DNA of 32,464 nucleotides from NCBI GenBank assembly GCA_023957475.1, contig JAMLHA010000002.1, positions 1-32,464 of the forward strand. Direction: 5' to 3'. Made by a program: the position numbers and the translations under genes. This DNA is from Crocinitomicaceae bacterium (lineage in GTDB: Bacteria; Bacteroidota; Bacteroidia; Flavobacteriales_D; Crocinitomicaceae). This document shows positions 9,963 through 18,004 of the stretch, piece by piece. The notes beneath the pieces are model-generated. The model saw only the letters and a program-made list of their open reading frames with translations. It was not told where the DNA came from and ran no database searches. The stretch's first letter is position 1; each line of letters begins with the position of its first letter.

Positions 9963-9987
9963 AATATCAATATTCTTACTATCTTCG
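9954..9987 (+). promoter_or_regulatory. Candidate gcvT promoter (-33 ATTG, -7 TATCTTCG)
   Basis: TATCTTCG at 9980-9987 differs from TAnnTTTG at one position, and TTG at 9955-9957 lies 22 bases upstream, near the normal spacing. The -33 part overlaps the end of the thioesterase gene. No glycine-riboswitch-sized leader is present. Confidence 0.45.
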
Positions 9988-10004
9988 CAAACAAAATTTA
10001 GAGC

Positions 10005-11090
10005 ATGAAATACATTACATTAAACGATAAACACGTTGCTTTAGGAGCAAAAATGGTTGATTTTGCAGGGTTTAACATGCCTGTTCAATACGAGGGAGTG
10101 AACGCCGAACATGAAACTGTAAGAAGTGGAGTAGGTGTGTTTGACGTTTCTCACATGGGTGAATTTTTAATTACAGGAACACAAGCTGTTGCTTTGATTC
10201 AAAAAGTGGTTTCAAATGATATTTCAACGTTAACAGATGGAAAAGCACAATATGCGTATTTGCCAAATGAAAATGGTGGAATTGTAGATGATTTAATTAT
10301 CTATCGTTTCAATGCAGAAAAATATTTATTGGTTGTAAACGCATCAAATATTGATAAAGACTGGGCTTGGATTAGCAAATACAACAAAGAAATTGGCGCA
10401 GAAATGAAAAACCTTTCTGACGATTATTCATTGTTGGCTATTCAAGGACCAAAAGCAGCTGAAGCAATGCAATCACTAACGTCGGTAAATTTGTCAAGTA
10501 TTCCTTATTACAATTTTGTTGTAGGAGATTTTGCCGGAATTGAGCATGTAATTATTTCTGCTACTGGATACACAGGAAGTGGTGGTTTTGAAGTTTATTG
10601 TAAAAATGAAGAAGTAGAACAAATTTGGGATAAAGTATTTGAAGCGGGTGCTTCTTTTGGTATTAAACCTATCGGTTTGGCTGCTCGTGATACATTGCGT
10701 TTAGAAATGGGATTCTGCTTGTATGGAAATGATATTGATGATACAACTTCACCGTATGAAGCTGGTTTAGGTTGGGTTACGAAGTTTACAAAGGATTTTG
10801 TGAATGCCGACTTCTTAAAATCACAAAAAGAAAATGGTGTAAGCAAAAAATTGGTTGCTTTTGAGTTAATCGATAGAGGTATTCCTCGCCATGATTATGA
10901 AATCACTGATGGAAATGGAAATGTAATCGGGAAGGTAACTTCTGGAACAATGTCACCAAGTTTAAAACTTGGAATTGGATTGGGCTACGTACCTACTCAA
11001 TACGCTCCATTGGATTCTGAAATATTTATTAAAGTAAGAGATAAAGAATTAAAAGCTAAAGTTGTAAAAGCACCTTTTTACAAAAAGTAA
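10005..11090 (+). CDS. gcvT: Aminomethyltransferase, T-protein of the glycine cleavage system
   Basis: GcvT transfers the methylene group of the aminomethyl-lipoyl H-protein to tetrahydrofolate, releasing ammonia. The 361-residue protein spans the whole family length. Visible hallmarks are [15 protein letters not shown] near the N-terminus, the [18 protein letters not shown] region, [20 protein letters not shown] (folate site; the Asp pair is kept), [36 protein letters not shown], and the C-terminal barrel with [21 protein letters not shown]. The GGIVDD and GYTGExG-type signatures favour GcvT over the paralogue YgfZ. The other cleavage-system genes (gcvH, gcvP) are not in this window. It has its own promoter candidate 18-50 bases upstream. 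Confidence 0.96.
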   Translation: MKYITLNDKHVALGAKMVDFAGFNMPVQYEGVNAEHETVRSGVGVFDVSHMGEFLITGTQAVALIQKVVSNDISTLTDGKAQYAYLPNENGGIVDDLIIYRFNAEKYLLVVNASNIDKDWAWISKYNKEIGAEMKNLSDDYSLLAIQGPKAAEAMQSLTSVNLSSIPYYNFVVGDFAGIEHVIISATGYTGSGGFEVYCKNEEVEQIWDKVFEAGASFGIKPIGLAARDTLRLEMGFCLYGNDIDDTTSPYEAGLGWVTKFTKDFVNADFLKSQKENGVSKKLVAFELIDRGIPRHDYEITDGNGNVIGKVTSGTMSPSLKLGIGLGYVPTQYAPLDSEIFIKVRDKELKAKVVKAPFYKK

Positions 11091-11110
11091 TTGTGAAATT
11101 CGGGTGAATA

Positions 11111-11142
11111 ATTGTATTTAAATTAGCATTTTGTTATTTTTG
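11111..11142 (+). promoter_or_regulatory. Promoter of the HU-CCDC81/SPOR gene cluster
   Basis: ATTG at 11111-11114 and TATTTTTG at 11135-11142 are separated by 20 bases, matching the Bacteroidetes TTG-N19-21-TAnnTTTG layout. The -7 ends only 6 bases before the ATG at 11149, implying a leaderless or nearly leaderless mRNA, unless the second ATG at 11152 is used. Confidence 0.65.
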
Positions 11143-11148
11143 TAATAG

Positions 11149-12330
11149 ATGATGAAAGTAGAAGAAATAATTGGAGATTTATTGATTCGCCATAATTGCG
11201 TTATCATTCCTACGTTTGGTGGATTTGTTACGCAACGCACTTCTGCAAAAATTGATTACAAAACAGGTGTGATGTCACCTCCATCTAAATCATTATTGTT
11301 TAATCGACAATTGATAAATAATGATGGTTTGTTGATTGCAGAATTGGCACAGAGAAACGAAGTCTCTTATGAAGTTGCTCACAACGAAATAAGTCAAATC
11401 ATTCAGCAATGGAATGCAACTTTAAGTGCAGGTCAACGAATTTCAATTGACAAAGTTGGAATTTTATTTTACGATTCAGAACGCAATATCTGTTTTGAAC
11501 AAGATCGTTATTTCAATTTGTTGCTTTCATCTTATGGACTTGGAAATGTTCATTTCTTGACAGAAACAGATGTTGCTATTGCACAGCGTAAAGCGGAAAT
11601 ACTTGAAAAGGTAGAAGCAACAACGCAACCATTAGAGCCTGTTTTTACAATTGAGAATAAAGAAGAAATAAAATCAGAACCAATTCCTCAAGTGGAAACA
11701 ACAACTCAAGCTGATGCTCTTGTAATTGGAACGAATGCTAGTAAAAAGGTAGCCGTTTGGAAATATGTTGCAGCAGCTTGTCTAATTCCTGTTCTATTTT
11801 ATTCTTTTTGGATTCCGATGAAAACAAATGTGTTGGAATCTAAATTAATTTCTTTTCAAGATTTCAATCCTTTTCACAAGCAAGATAAGTCTTCTTATGA
11901 AATGAAACCTCTTAACAAAGCATTGCATGTGAATAGCTCAGATGAACCAACCTTGGAGGAGCAATTAAAAAGTGTTGAGTCAAGTGAGCAAACATTTTCG
12001 TTAAAATTAACAGATGACACCTATATTTTGGTAAATACACAATCAAAACAAGATGTTGAAACAACAAATGGCACAGCAGTAGTTATTGAATCCAATCAGT
12101 TGGCAATGGCTTCAAATTCCCTGAATTACATTGTTGGTTGTTTTGCAGATGCAGTAAATGCTGAGAATTTAGTGAAAGAACTGCAATCGAAAGGTTTTAA
12201 TGCTTTTGTTAAAGATGTATCAAAAGGATTATCGAGAGTGTCTATTGGCGCAGTAAATACACAAGACGATTTAAATCAACTGATTAGTAAAGCTACAGCA
12301 AATGGTTATTCTGGCTGGGTTTTAAAATAA
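11149..12330 (+). CDS. HU-CCDC81 and SPOR domain membrane protein
   Basis: The 393-residue protein combines an N-terminal pair of HU-like (CCDC81-type) modules (about 1-135: EEIIGDLLIRHNCVIIPTFGGFVTQ, and FNRQLINNDGLLIAELAQRN), a linker, one transmembrane helix at about 202-222 (VWKYVAAACLIPVLFYSFWIP), an extracytoplasmic low-complexity stretch, and a C-terminal SPOR domain (about 325-393: YIVGCFADAVNAENLVKELQ to the end). SPOR domains bind denuded septal peptidoglycan, and HU-like folds bind DNA or protein, so the protein could link the nucleoid side to the division septum; this is inference, as the family is not well characterised. It is the first gene of a tight four-gene run; the next start is 6 bases after its stop. 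Confidence 0.85.
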   Translation: MMKVEEIIGDLLIRHNCVIIPTFGGFVTQRTSAKIDYKTGVMSPPSKSLLFNRQLINNDGLLIAELAQRNEVSYEVAHNEISQIIQQWNATLSAGQRISIDKVGILFYDSERNICFEQDRYFNLLLSSYGLGNVHFLTETDVAIAQRKAEILEKVEATTQPLEPVFTIENKEEIKSEPIPQVETTTQADALVIGTNASKKVAVWKYVAAACLIPVLFYSFWIPMKTNVLESKLISFQDFNPFHKQDKSSYEMKPLNKALHVNSSDEPTLEEQLKSVESSEQTFSLKLTDDTYILVNTQSKQDVETTNGTAVVIESNQLAMASNSLNYIVGCFADAVNAENLVKELQSKGFNAFVKDVSKGLSRVSIGAVNTQDDLNQLISKATANGYSGWVLK

Positions 12331-12336
12331 TTTATT

Positions 12337-12810
12337 ATGAAATATCGCTTATTGACCGATGATGAGCTTTCTTCTTTAGAAGATGAATTGAAAGCTTTCT
12401 TAATCGTTAATGGTGTTGATGGAACAGAATGGGAAAAGATAAACAAACAATCTCCCGAAAAAGCAGTTCGATTAGTTGAACTTTTCTCTGATAGTGTGCT
12501 TGAAAAGGTATATTCTAAAATCCAATTTCTTGAATTTAGATCACCTAAAATGTGCCTTGTTTTTAAAATTAATGAGGATAATTCGGATTTGATTTCATTG
12601 CAGGTAAAAGAAAATTCAATAGCTGATTTATCAACCATTGAATCCATTCACAATGCATTGATACAACATGCAAGGGATATTTTAATGTTTACGCAAAATA
12701 AAAAGCACACAAAATCACGCGGAGAAGAAGTGCATCTTCTTTTAGAACAAGGATGTGTGCCTTCAGTTGAAGAGTTTTGGTTATCTTTGAATAAGGTTAT
12801 GGCAGAATAA
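12337..12810 (+). CDS. Uncharacterised protein resembling DUF6495
   Basis: A 157-residue soluble protein with no signal peptide or membrane segment. The N-terminal pattern MKYRLLTDDELSSLEDELKAFLIVNGVDGTEWEKI, followed by a stretch holding VELFSDSVLEKVYSKIQFLEFRSP, resembles the Bacteroidota family I know as DUF6495, recalled from memory. It is predicted to be alpha/beta, with a charged helix and a C-terminal helical segment (PSVEEFWLSLNKVMAE). No catalytic motif is visible. It lies 6 bases after the HU-SPOR gene and 31 before the SUFU gene, so co-transcription is likely. Function unknown. Confidence 0.7.
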   Translation: MKYRLLTDDELSSLEDELKAFLIVNGVDGTEWEKINKQSPEKAVRLVELFSDSVLEKVYSKIQFLEFRSPKMCLVFKINEDNSDLISLQVKENSIADLSTIESIHNALIQHARDILMFTQNKKHTKSRGEEVHLLLEQGCVPSVEEFWLSLNKVMAE

Positions 12811-12841
12811 TCTTCAGAATACTTAAAAAAATAAAGTTGAC

Positions 12842-13456
12842 ATGTCAGATTTAAAAAAAGCTTTAGAAATTAGATTTGGTGAACATCGTGTGATGGAAGT
12901 ACCAACATCTGAAGGAGAAATGCCTCTTTTGGCTTTGGATTTAGAATCCAGATCACAAGTGACAGTGATTCTGACAAATGGCTTGTCTGATTACAAAATG
13001 CCAGTACCTGAAAAAATAAACGATAGAGCATTTAATGAATTGTGTTTTTGTTTACCAAGTTATTGGGAATGGGAAGATGTTGATAATCCAACAATGAATT
13101 GGATTTTCCCATGGATACAAAAATTAGCTAAATACGTTGTAGAAAAAGAGACCTGGTTTGGTCATGGGCATACTATTCCCAGTGGAAAAGATCTTCCTCC
13201 TTTTTCTCAAACAATGAAGCAAAATTATTTAATTCTTGCTGACCCAATTTTATTGGAAAATGAGCTTAAACCATTAAAAGTTGCAGATAAAACCATTCAT
13301 TTTTTAACTATCATACCGATTTTTGAAGATGAAATGGATATGAAACAAGAAAAAGGTGTGTTTAAATTTTTTAAGAAGTTTATGGATAAAGGAGGGACAG
13401 AATTGTTAGATGATTACAGAAGTTCTACTTTGAAAAGCAAATGGCGTTTGTTTTAA
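12842..13456 (+). CDS. Suppressor-of-fused (SUFU) domain protein
   Basis: This 204-residue protein is almost entirely a SUFU-like domain: VTVILTNGLSDYKMPVPEK, FNELCFCLPSYWEWED, the hydrophobic WIFPWIQKLAKYVVEKETWFGHGHTIP and QNYLILADP, and the strand-rich IHFLTIIPIFEDE. In bacteria SUFU proteins are widespread and several act as immunity proteins against secreted toxins; others have no known role. No toxin gene lies beside it here, and its neighbours are HU-SPOR, DUF6495-like and a hydrolase, so an immunity role is not supported by context. It has no signal peptide and is probably cytoplasmic. The next gene starts 9 bases later. Confidence 0.82.
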   Translation: MSDLKKALEIRFGEHRVMEVPTSEGEMPLLALDLESRSQVTVILTNGLSDYKMPVPEKINDRAFNELCFCLPSYWEWEDVDNPTMNWIFPWIQKLAKYVVEKETWFGHGHTIPSGKDLPPFSQTMKQNYLILADPILLENELKPLKVADKTIHFLTIIPIFEDEMDMKQEKGVFKFFKKFMDKGGTELLDDYRSSTLKSKWRLF

Positions 13457-13465
13457 TTATCCTTT

Positions 13466-14371
13466 ATGAAAATTACAATTGCAGCAGCTCAATACCCTTT
13501 TCAAAAGGTAAAATCCATCAATGAATGGCAACAAAAAATGGATGAATGGGTGCAAGATGCTGTTGCTAAAAATGCAGATGTTCTTGTTTTCCCTGAATAT
13601 GGGAGTTTGGAGTTAGCTTGCTTATTCCCAGAAGATGTGCAAAATAATTCACAGCAATTATTTATTGATTTTCAGCAGCTCTTTCCGACATTTCTAAGAA
13701 CATTTCAAACTTTGGTTGTAAAATACAAGAAAATTATAATTGCACCAAGTTTTATTCAACGTCACAATAATTCGTTTTGCAATAGAGTATATGTTTTTGG
13801 TGCCAACGGAGGCATTGATTACCAAGATAAATTGTTTTTGACCCGTACGGAAAAGGAAGAATGGCATTTAATAGACGCTCCTCAACGTTTGGTTGTATTT
13901 AAAGCCGATTGGGGAAAGTTTGGAATCCAAATGTGTTACGATAGTGAATTTGCTATTGGCTCAGATCTATTGGCAAAACAGGGCATTGATTTATTAATTA
14001 TTCCAAGTTGCACACAATCAATTCGTGGGGCTTCAAGAGTGCATATTTCGGCAAGAGCAAGAGCAGTAGAACAGCAATTTTATTCGGTTGTAGCGCAAAT
14101 TATCAATGATGCCAATTGGTTACCGATTTTACCGATTAATTATGGTTTTGCAGGTGTTTATACAACTCCAGATGGTGATTTACCAGAAGATGGTGTTTTG
14201 ATAACAGGTGTGCCTCAAAAAGCAGGATGGGTTATCCAAGAGATTGATTTAGGGTTAACCAAACAAGTGCGAGAAAATGGTCAAATGCATAATTTCAAAG
14301 ATCATCAGGATATTGAAATGATGAAATCTCAACTTATAACAGTTGTAGATGCTGGGATAAATGGATTTTGA
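13466..14371 (+). CDS. Carbon-nitrogen hydrolase (nitrilase/omega-amidase superfamily)
   Basis: The 301-residue protein has the complete catalytic triad of the superfamily: E44 in FPEYG, K122 in YQDKLFLTRTEKEEW and C157 in IQMCYDSEF. Such enzymes hydrolyse amides, carbamoyl groups or nitriles, and the exact substrate cannot be read from the sequence. The C-terminal half keeps the fold (GIDLLIIPSCTQSIRGASRVHISARARAVEQQFYSVVAQ), and the residues after 250 are unlike the omega-amidase or NAD-synthase variants. It is the last gene of the run that begins at 11149 (9-base gap upstream) and converges on the SDR gene, the two stops being 15 bases apart. The hairpin across the stop is weak and has no T-tract. 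Confidence 0.88.
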   Translation: MKITIAAAQYPFQKVKSINEWQQKMDEWVQDAVAKNADVLVFPEYGSLELACLFPEDVQNNSQQLFIDFQQLFPTFLRTFQTLVVKYKKIIIAPSFIQRHNNSFCNRVYVFGANGGIDYQDKLFLTRTEKEEWHLIDAPQRLVVFKADWGKFGIQMCYDSEFAIGSDLLAKQGIDLLIIPSCTQSIRGASRVHISARARAVEQQFYSVVAQIINDANWLPILPINYGFAGVYTTPDGDLPEDGVLITGVPQKAGWVIQEIDLGLTKQVRENGQMHNFKDHQDIEMMKSQLITVVDAGINGF

Positions 14372-14386
14372 TGTTGTAATTGCACA

Positions 14387-15205
14387 TCAATCCAAGGCTT
14401 CGTTTCCCTTTTTAATCAAATTTGTTTTTTTGTGAATTAAATAAATAACCCAAGAAGGTACAAGTGGTAAGAACCACACTGTTAATTTGTTGATTATACC
14501 TGGTTTGCATTCAGCCTTATTTTTTAGTAAGGCATTTATTGCTTTTTTAGCAACATAATCGGATGATTGCATAATTCCGGTTCTACGAGCTAATTTTAAA
14601 TTTACTTTGTTTGGGTCGTATAGTCCAGTTTCTGTTGCTCCGGGTAATAAACAGGTAACATTTACACCATAAATTTTCATTTCATGTCGAAATGCACGTG
14701 TAAAGTAACGCATATAAGTTTTACTTGGTCCATACAATGAAATACCAGGATAGGGCATTACGGAAGAAATTGAAGAAACATTTAAGATGTAACCATTGTT
14801 TCTTTTTTTCATATCTTCACCAAAGAAGCGACACAACAAAGTGGGTGTGCACATGTGTAATTGTAAAATCGTATTCACACGATTATTGTCTGTGGCTACT
14901 ACTTCTGAAAAAATCAACATTCCTGCATTGTTGATTAAGATATCTACTTGCAAATTTTCATTCGAGCAATAGTTAAAAACTGCTTGTGCGGCTTGTGGGA
15001 TTGATAAATCACTACAAAGTACAAAGCATTTTATTGAAAATTTTTGTTCAATAGATTGTTTAACATCATTCAATTGCTCTTCTTGGTTGCTAACGAGTAA
15101 TAAATTATACCCTCTTTTAGCTAATTCAGTGGCCATAGCTAAACCAATACCCGAAGAACCTCCAGTAATAAGAGCAAGTGAATTTTTTGTAGTTGATTCT
15201 TTCAT
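14387..15205 (-). CDS. Short-chain dehydrogenase/reductase, probably membrane-associated
   Basis: A classical SDR of 272 residues: TGGSSGIG at 14-21 binds the nicotinamide cofactor, DILINNAG follows strand 4, and the catalytic Ser-Tyr-Lys appear in LNVSSISS and YGPSKTYMRYF. The acceptor substrate cannot be deduced. The C-terminus (LTVWFLPLVPSWVIYLIHKK) is strongly hydrophobic and may anchor the enzyme to the membrane, as in SDRs that reduce lipid or steroid-like substrates. Arg/Asn residues after strand 2 (SNQEEQLNDVKQ) do not decide clearly between NADH and NADPH. It starts 48 bases downstream of folK; TATCTTTA at 15217-15210 is a near-match to a -7 element. Confidence 0.88.
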   Translation of the reverse strand: MKESTTKNSLALITGGSSGIGLAMATELAKRGYNLLLVSNQEEQLNDVKQSIEQKFSIKCFVLCSDLSIPQAAQAVFNYCSNENLQVDILINNAGMLIFSEVVATDNNRVNTILQLHMCTPTLLCRFFGEDMKKRNNGYILNVSSISSVMPYPGISLYGPSKTYMRYFTRAFRHEMKIYGVNVTCLLPGATETGLYDPNKVNLKLARRTGIMQSSDYVAKKAINALLKNKAECKPGIINKLTVWFLPLVPSWVIYLIHKKTNLIKKGNEALD

Positions 15206-15253
15206 TTTGTAAAGATAGAAATTTGTTATTCGATTGAATAAGGAAATAAAATT

Positions 15254-15736
15254 TTATTCGGTGTATTTTGCAATCGATGTGTAGGGTAGTTGAGATTTGA
15301 AATAATTGATTTTGTTTTTTAATTCTATATCATCAACGATTTCACCAAGAGGGTAGAGTACAAAATCTCTTTTGAAAAGATGTGGGTGAGGTAGGGTTAA
15401 ATCAACTTCATTAAGCACCAAATCGTCATATCGCAATATGTCGATATCGATATATCGATCACTATAAACCTTCGTTTTAACACGCCCCATTGTTCGTTCA
15501 ATTTCCTTTAAAGTCTCCAGTAACTCATGCGGCGCTTGTGTAGTGTGAACTAAAATGCAGCAATTTAAATACTTGTTTTGTGAATCATAACCCCACGATA
15601 CCGTTTCATAAATGGAGCTCTTCTTTATGATCGTACAATGGTGATTAATCAATTCTATGGCTTTATTTAAATAACCGAATCGATTTCCTAAATTAGAGCC
15701 TAATGATAAGTAAACAGTATGGATTAGTTCTTCCAT
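15254..15736 (-). CDS. folK: 6-hydroxymethyl-7,8-dihydropterin pyrophosphokinase (HPPK)
   Basis: FolK transfers pyrophosphate from ATP to 6-hydroxymethyl-7,8-dihydropterin in folate synthesis. The 160-residue length equals that of stand-alone HPPK. Motifs: YLSLGSNLGNR near the N-terminus, YETVSWGYDSQNKYLNCC, and the family signature SDRYIDIDIL with metal-binding D97 and D99 (E. coli D95 and D97), then PHPHLFKRDFVLYPL. Its start overlaps the end of gldD by 13 bases, and gldD follows the ZIP gene by 12, so folK is the third gene of that operon. The DNA encoding the signature contains an ATATCG-N8-CGATAT palindrome (15428-15447), treated separately. Confidence 0.95.
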   Translation of the reverse strand: MEELIHTVYLSLGSNLGNRFGYLNKAIELINHHCTIIKKSSIYETVSWGYDSQNKYLNCCILVHTTQAPHELLETLKEIERTMGRVKTKVYSDRYIDIDILRYDDLVLNEVDLTLPHPHLFKRDFVLYPLGEIVDDIELKNKINYFKSQLPYTSIAKYTE

Positions 15737-16296
15737 TCAAATGTATTAATCATGTGGATTAAATCTTGTTCAAGGTAATCCAATGATGGTCGAAGAGAGT
15801 CGTAATTTGGGCGACTATTAAAGTAAACCACTCCGTTTACAAAGTTTTTTACCGAATCCGTTAAGTAAAATTGAAAAGGTGTTGCGACATCTCCTTGTAG
15901 TTTGAAAAAAGTACCATAAACTTTCTTCTCTTTACTGATGTAGTTTTCACTTTCTATTCCTGTTGCTTTGATTTTGTGTTCTCCAACTTTGTCATTGGAA
16001 TAATTCACATAGACCGACAAAGGCTCTTTCATATCAATGTATGAGAAACTGATGAGGCCATTTAGCGGACCTAAATCAATTTCTTTGTGACAAGTCGTTG
16101 TACCATTTTCAATTACTGCATTTACTTTGTACAATTTAGAAACTTCAAAGTCATACGGACAATTGTCAGTGTATTTAACGTATTCATGTTTAGGTAAATC
16201 AGAACGTAAATAGAGTGGTGGCTTAGGTATTGGTAATTGCTCTTTGCAAGCATTTGTTAGTACAGCAACAACTATCAATAATAAATAATTTTTCAT
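15724..16296 (-). CDS. gldD: Gliding motility lipoprotein GldD
   Basis: GldD is a lipoprotein needed for gliding and type IX secretion in Flavobacterium johnsoniae. This 190-residue copy has a signal peptide ending in the lipobox LTNAC (lipidated C17), a Pro-rich linker (PIPKPPLYLRSDLPKHEYV), the conserved DCP-like segment YTDNCPYDFEVSKLYKV, and a C-terminal half close to GldD: EKKVYGTFFKLQGDVATPFQFYLTDSVKNFV, then FNSRPNYDSLRPSLDYLEQDL. In many relatives gldD follows gldE; here it follows a ZIP metal transporter, so gldE must lie elsewhere or be absent from this locus. It overlaps folK by 13 bases and is part of the ZIP-gldD-folK operon. Confidence 0.92.
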   Translation of the reverse strand: MKNYLLLIVVAVLTNACKEQLPIPKPPLYLRSDLPKHEYVKYTDNCPYDFEVSKLYKVNAVIENGTTTCHKEIDLGPLNGLISFSYIDMKEPLSVYVNYSNDKVGEHKIKATGIESENYISKEKKVYGTFFKLQGDVATPFQFYLTDSVKNFVNGVVYFNSRPNYDSLRPSLDYLEQDLIHMINTFEWKN

Positions 16297-16308
16297 GTTT
16301 TTTCAATT

Positions 16309-17127
16309 TTAGCCCAAGCCAACGTCTAATGCCATCATTACTACAAATCCGGCGATAAAGCCAAGTACAGCAATGTCGGTATATTTATCTCTTTGAGTTT
16401 CAGGGATTACTTCTTCAACAACTACATACACCATTGCACCAGCAGCAAAAGCTAAAGCATACGGTAACATAGGTTCAATATATATTACTAAAGCTGCTCC
16501 TATTACACCAGCTATTGGTTCAACAATGGCAGAAAGTTGACCGAACCAAAAGCTTTTGAATCTAGAAACACCAGCTCTACGTAATGGCATTGCAACAGCA
16601 AACCCTTCAGGGAAATTTTGAATACCAATTCCAATTGCTAATGTTATTGCAGGAATCAACATTTCTTCACCACCATAAGCAGTTGCGCCAAACAAAACAC
16701 CTACTGCTAAACCTTCTGGTATATTGTGCAATGTAATTGCTAAAATTAAAAGTGTTGTGTGGTGTAAATCTGTTTTTATACCTTCTTTGTCTTTAATATC
16801 AAAATTGATATGCAAATGAGGCATTTTTTTGTCTAAAACAAATACAAATAAAGCCCCGGTAATAAAACCAACTGCGGCTGGAACCCATTTCCACGATTCG
16901 GCAAAACTTTTTCCTGCTAATTCAATGGAAGGACTTAGTAGCGACCAAAAGCTGGCGGCAATCATAACACCACCAGTGAATCCAAGCATGGCGTCTAGTA
17001 AGCCTCTGTTTTCTCTTTTGAAAAAGAAGACTAAGGTAGCACCTAATGCCGTCAGTAACCACGTAAAAATAGTGGCTATTAATGCAGCAAGGACTGGATG
17101 TATATCTTTAAAAAAATCAAATAACAC
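16309..17127 (-). CDS. ZIP-family divalent metal transporter
   Basis: The 272-residue inner-membrane protein has about eight hydrophobic helices. The helix IV and V metal-binding motifs are HNIPEGLAVG and NFPEGFAVAMPLR, as in GufA/ZupT-like ZIP proteins that import zinc, iron or manganese; the exact metal cannot be told. A His-containing cytoplasmic loop (KMPHLHINFDIKDKEGIKTDLHH) separates helices III and IV, and may help metal sensing or delivery. It is the first gene of a leftward operon with gldD and folK, and TATTTTTG at 17153-17146 fits as its -7 element. No Zur or Fur-like operator is obvious. Confidence 0.93.
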   Translation of the reverse strand: MLFDFFKDIHPVLAALIATIFTWLLTALGATLVFFFKRENRGLLDAMLGFTGGVMIAASFWSLLSPSIELAGKSFAESWKWVPAAVGFITGALFVFVLDKKMPHLHINFDIKDKEGIKTDLHHTTLLILAITLHNIPEGLAVGVLFGATAYGGEEMLIPAITLAIGIGIQNFPEGFAVAMPLRRAGVSRFKSFWFGQLSAIVEPIAGVIGAALVIYIEPMLPYALAFAAGAMVYVVVEEVIPETQRDKYTDIAVLGFIAGFVVMMALDVGLG

Positions 17128-17145
17128 AGCGATGATATTATTTTA

Positions 17146-17153
17146 CAAAAATA
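17146..17153 (-). promoter_or_regulatory. -7 element of the ZIP-gldD-folK operon
   Basis: Read leftward this is TATTTTTG, an exact TAnnTTTG match 18 bases before the ZIP start. The nearest TTG upstream gives a 16-base spacer, shorter than usual, so only the -7 part is supported. Confidence 0.55.
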
Positions 17154-17198
17154 AAAATGTTTATTGAATCAAGCGTTAATGTTCGGTCAAAAAATCAA

Positions 17199-17990
17199 CT
17201 AAACTCTTTCTGCTATGATTGAAATTGCTATTAAGTGCTTGCTGTGTTGCTTAAACGTTTTTCGCATTTCGAAAATACGCTTTCTAGCTTTAGGCATTCG
17301 AATAATGTTAAAAGCTATTCTTAAAGTGTTTAACAATCCTTCATCATCAAGAATTCGAGAAGGTTCTAATACACGAAGTGGGCGTCGATTAATCGATTTA
17401 ACTTTAAATCCTTCATTTTCGAGTAGTTCAATCCACTCTGCAACAGTAAGAGGGCGAGCATTTACGTTTGATACAACAGCTAAGTCTCGTTGAATTGTAC
17501 CTTCTTTTTTTAATTCGGATTCAGATAAGCTTAATTCCAATTCGTGAATGGCATATAAACCTCCTTTTTTTACAATTCTACTTGCTTCTTTAATGATTCT
17601 CGACTTTCGTTGATTGGCATGCATGCTAAGCATTGCTTCTCCAAATAACTTGTCAATACTTCCATCTGCTAGACCTGTACTTTCGGCATCACCTTGAATA
17701 AATTCAATAAATGTTTCTTTGGTAGAGGTTAATTTGCGTCTAAGGTTTTGCACATGATCTTTGTCGGCTTCAATACCTACGTATGATTTTGGGTGTTTTT
17801 GGATAACGAAAGAAGCTGTAAATCCAAGTCCTGGGGCAAACTCTGCAATCTTATCTTCAGAACTTATTTCTAAGTTTTCGATGAGTTGTTTTGTCATTTC
17901 TTTACCACCCGGACGAAGCACTCGTTTGCCAATTTTGGCTAATAGATAATGACTCTGTGCTTTTTCCAGATCTTGAACCTCGGCTTCCAT
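17199..17990 (-). CDS. Class I SAM-dependent methyltransferase
   Basis: A 263-residue Rossmann-fold methyltransferase: motif I is VAEFAPGLGF-like (IAEFAPGLGFTASFV), motif II is the acidic end of YVGIEAD, with DAESTGLADGSIDKLFGEAML and ASRIVKKGGLYAIHELELS further on. The substrate is unknown; it is not UbiE, which is encoded separately at 30235. The C-terminal third is basic and helical (IIRMPKARKRIFEMRKTFKQH). I place the start at 17990 (MEAEVQDLEK) because AAAAGATATAT precedes it and a complete promoter (-33 ATTG, 20 bases, -7 TACATTTG at 18036-18005) lies just upstream; the in-frame start at 18035 would begin inside that promoter. Confidence 0.85.
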   Translation of the reverse strand: MEAEVQDLEKAQSHYLLAKIGKRVLRPGGKEMTKQLIENLEISSEDKIAEFAPGLGFTASFVIQKHPKSYVGIEADKDHVQNLRRKLTSTKETFIEFIQGDAESTGLADGSIDKLFGEAMLSMHANQRKSRIIKEASRIVKKGGLYAIHELELSLSESELKKEGTIQRDLAVVSNVNARPLTVAEWIELLENEGFKVKSINRRPLRVLEPSRILDDEGLLNTLRIAFNIIRMPKARKRIFEMRKTFKQHSKHLIAISIIAERV

Positions 17991-18004
17991 ATATATCTTT
18001 TTTA

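Noticed and set aside
12842..13456. Toxin-immunity locus around the SUFU gene
   Set aside because: No toxin, secretion tag protein or repeat-rich toxin gene lies next to it.
14368..14390. Inverted repeat across the stop of the carbon-nitrogen hydrolase, as a terminator
   Set aside because: Seven-bp stem TTGATGT/ACATCAA but no T-tract on either strand; too weak to call.
17199..17990. Second UbiE/MenG
   Set aside because: Has a generic class I SAM fold but lacks the UbiE signatures, which are present in the gene at 30235-30963.
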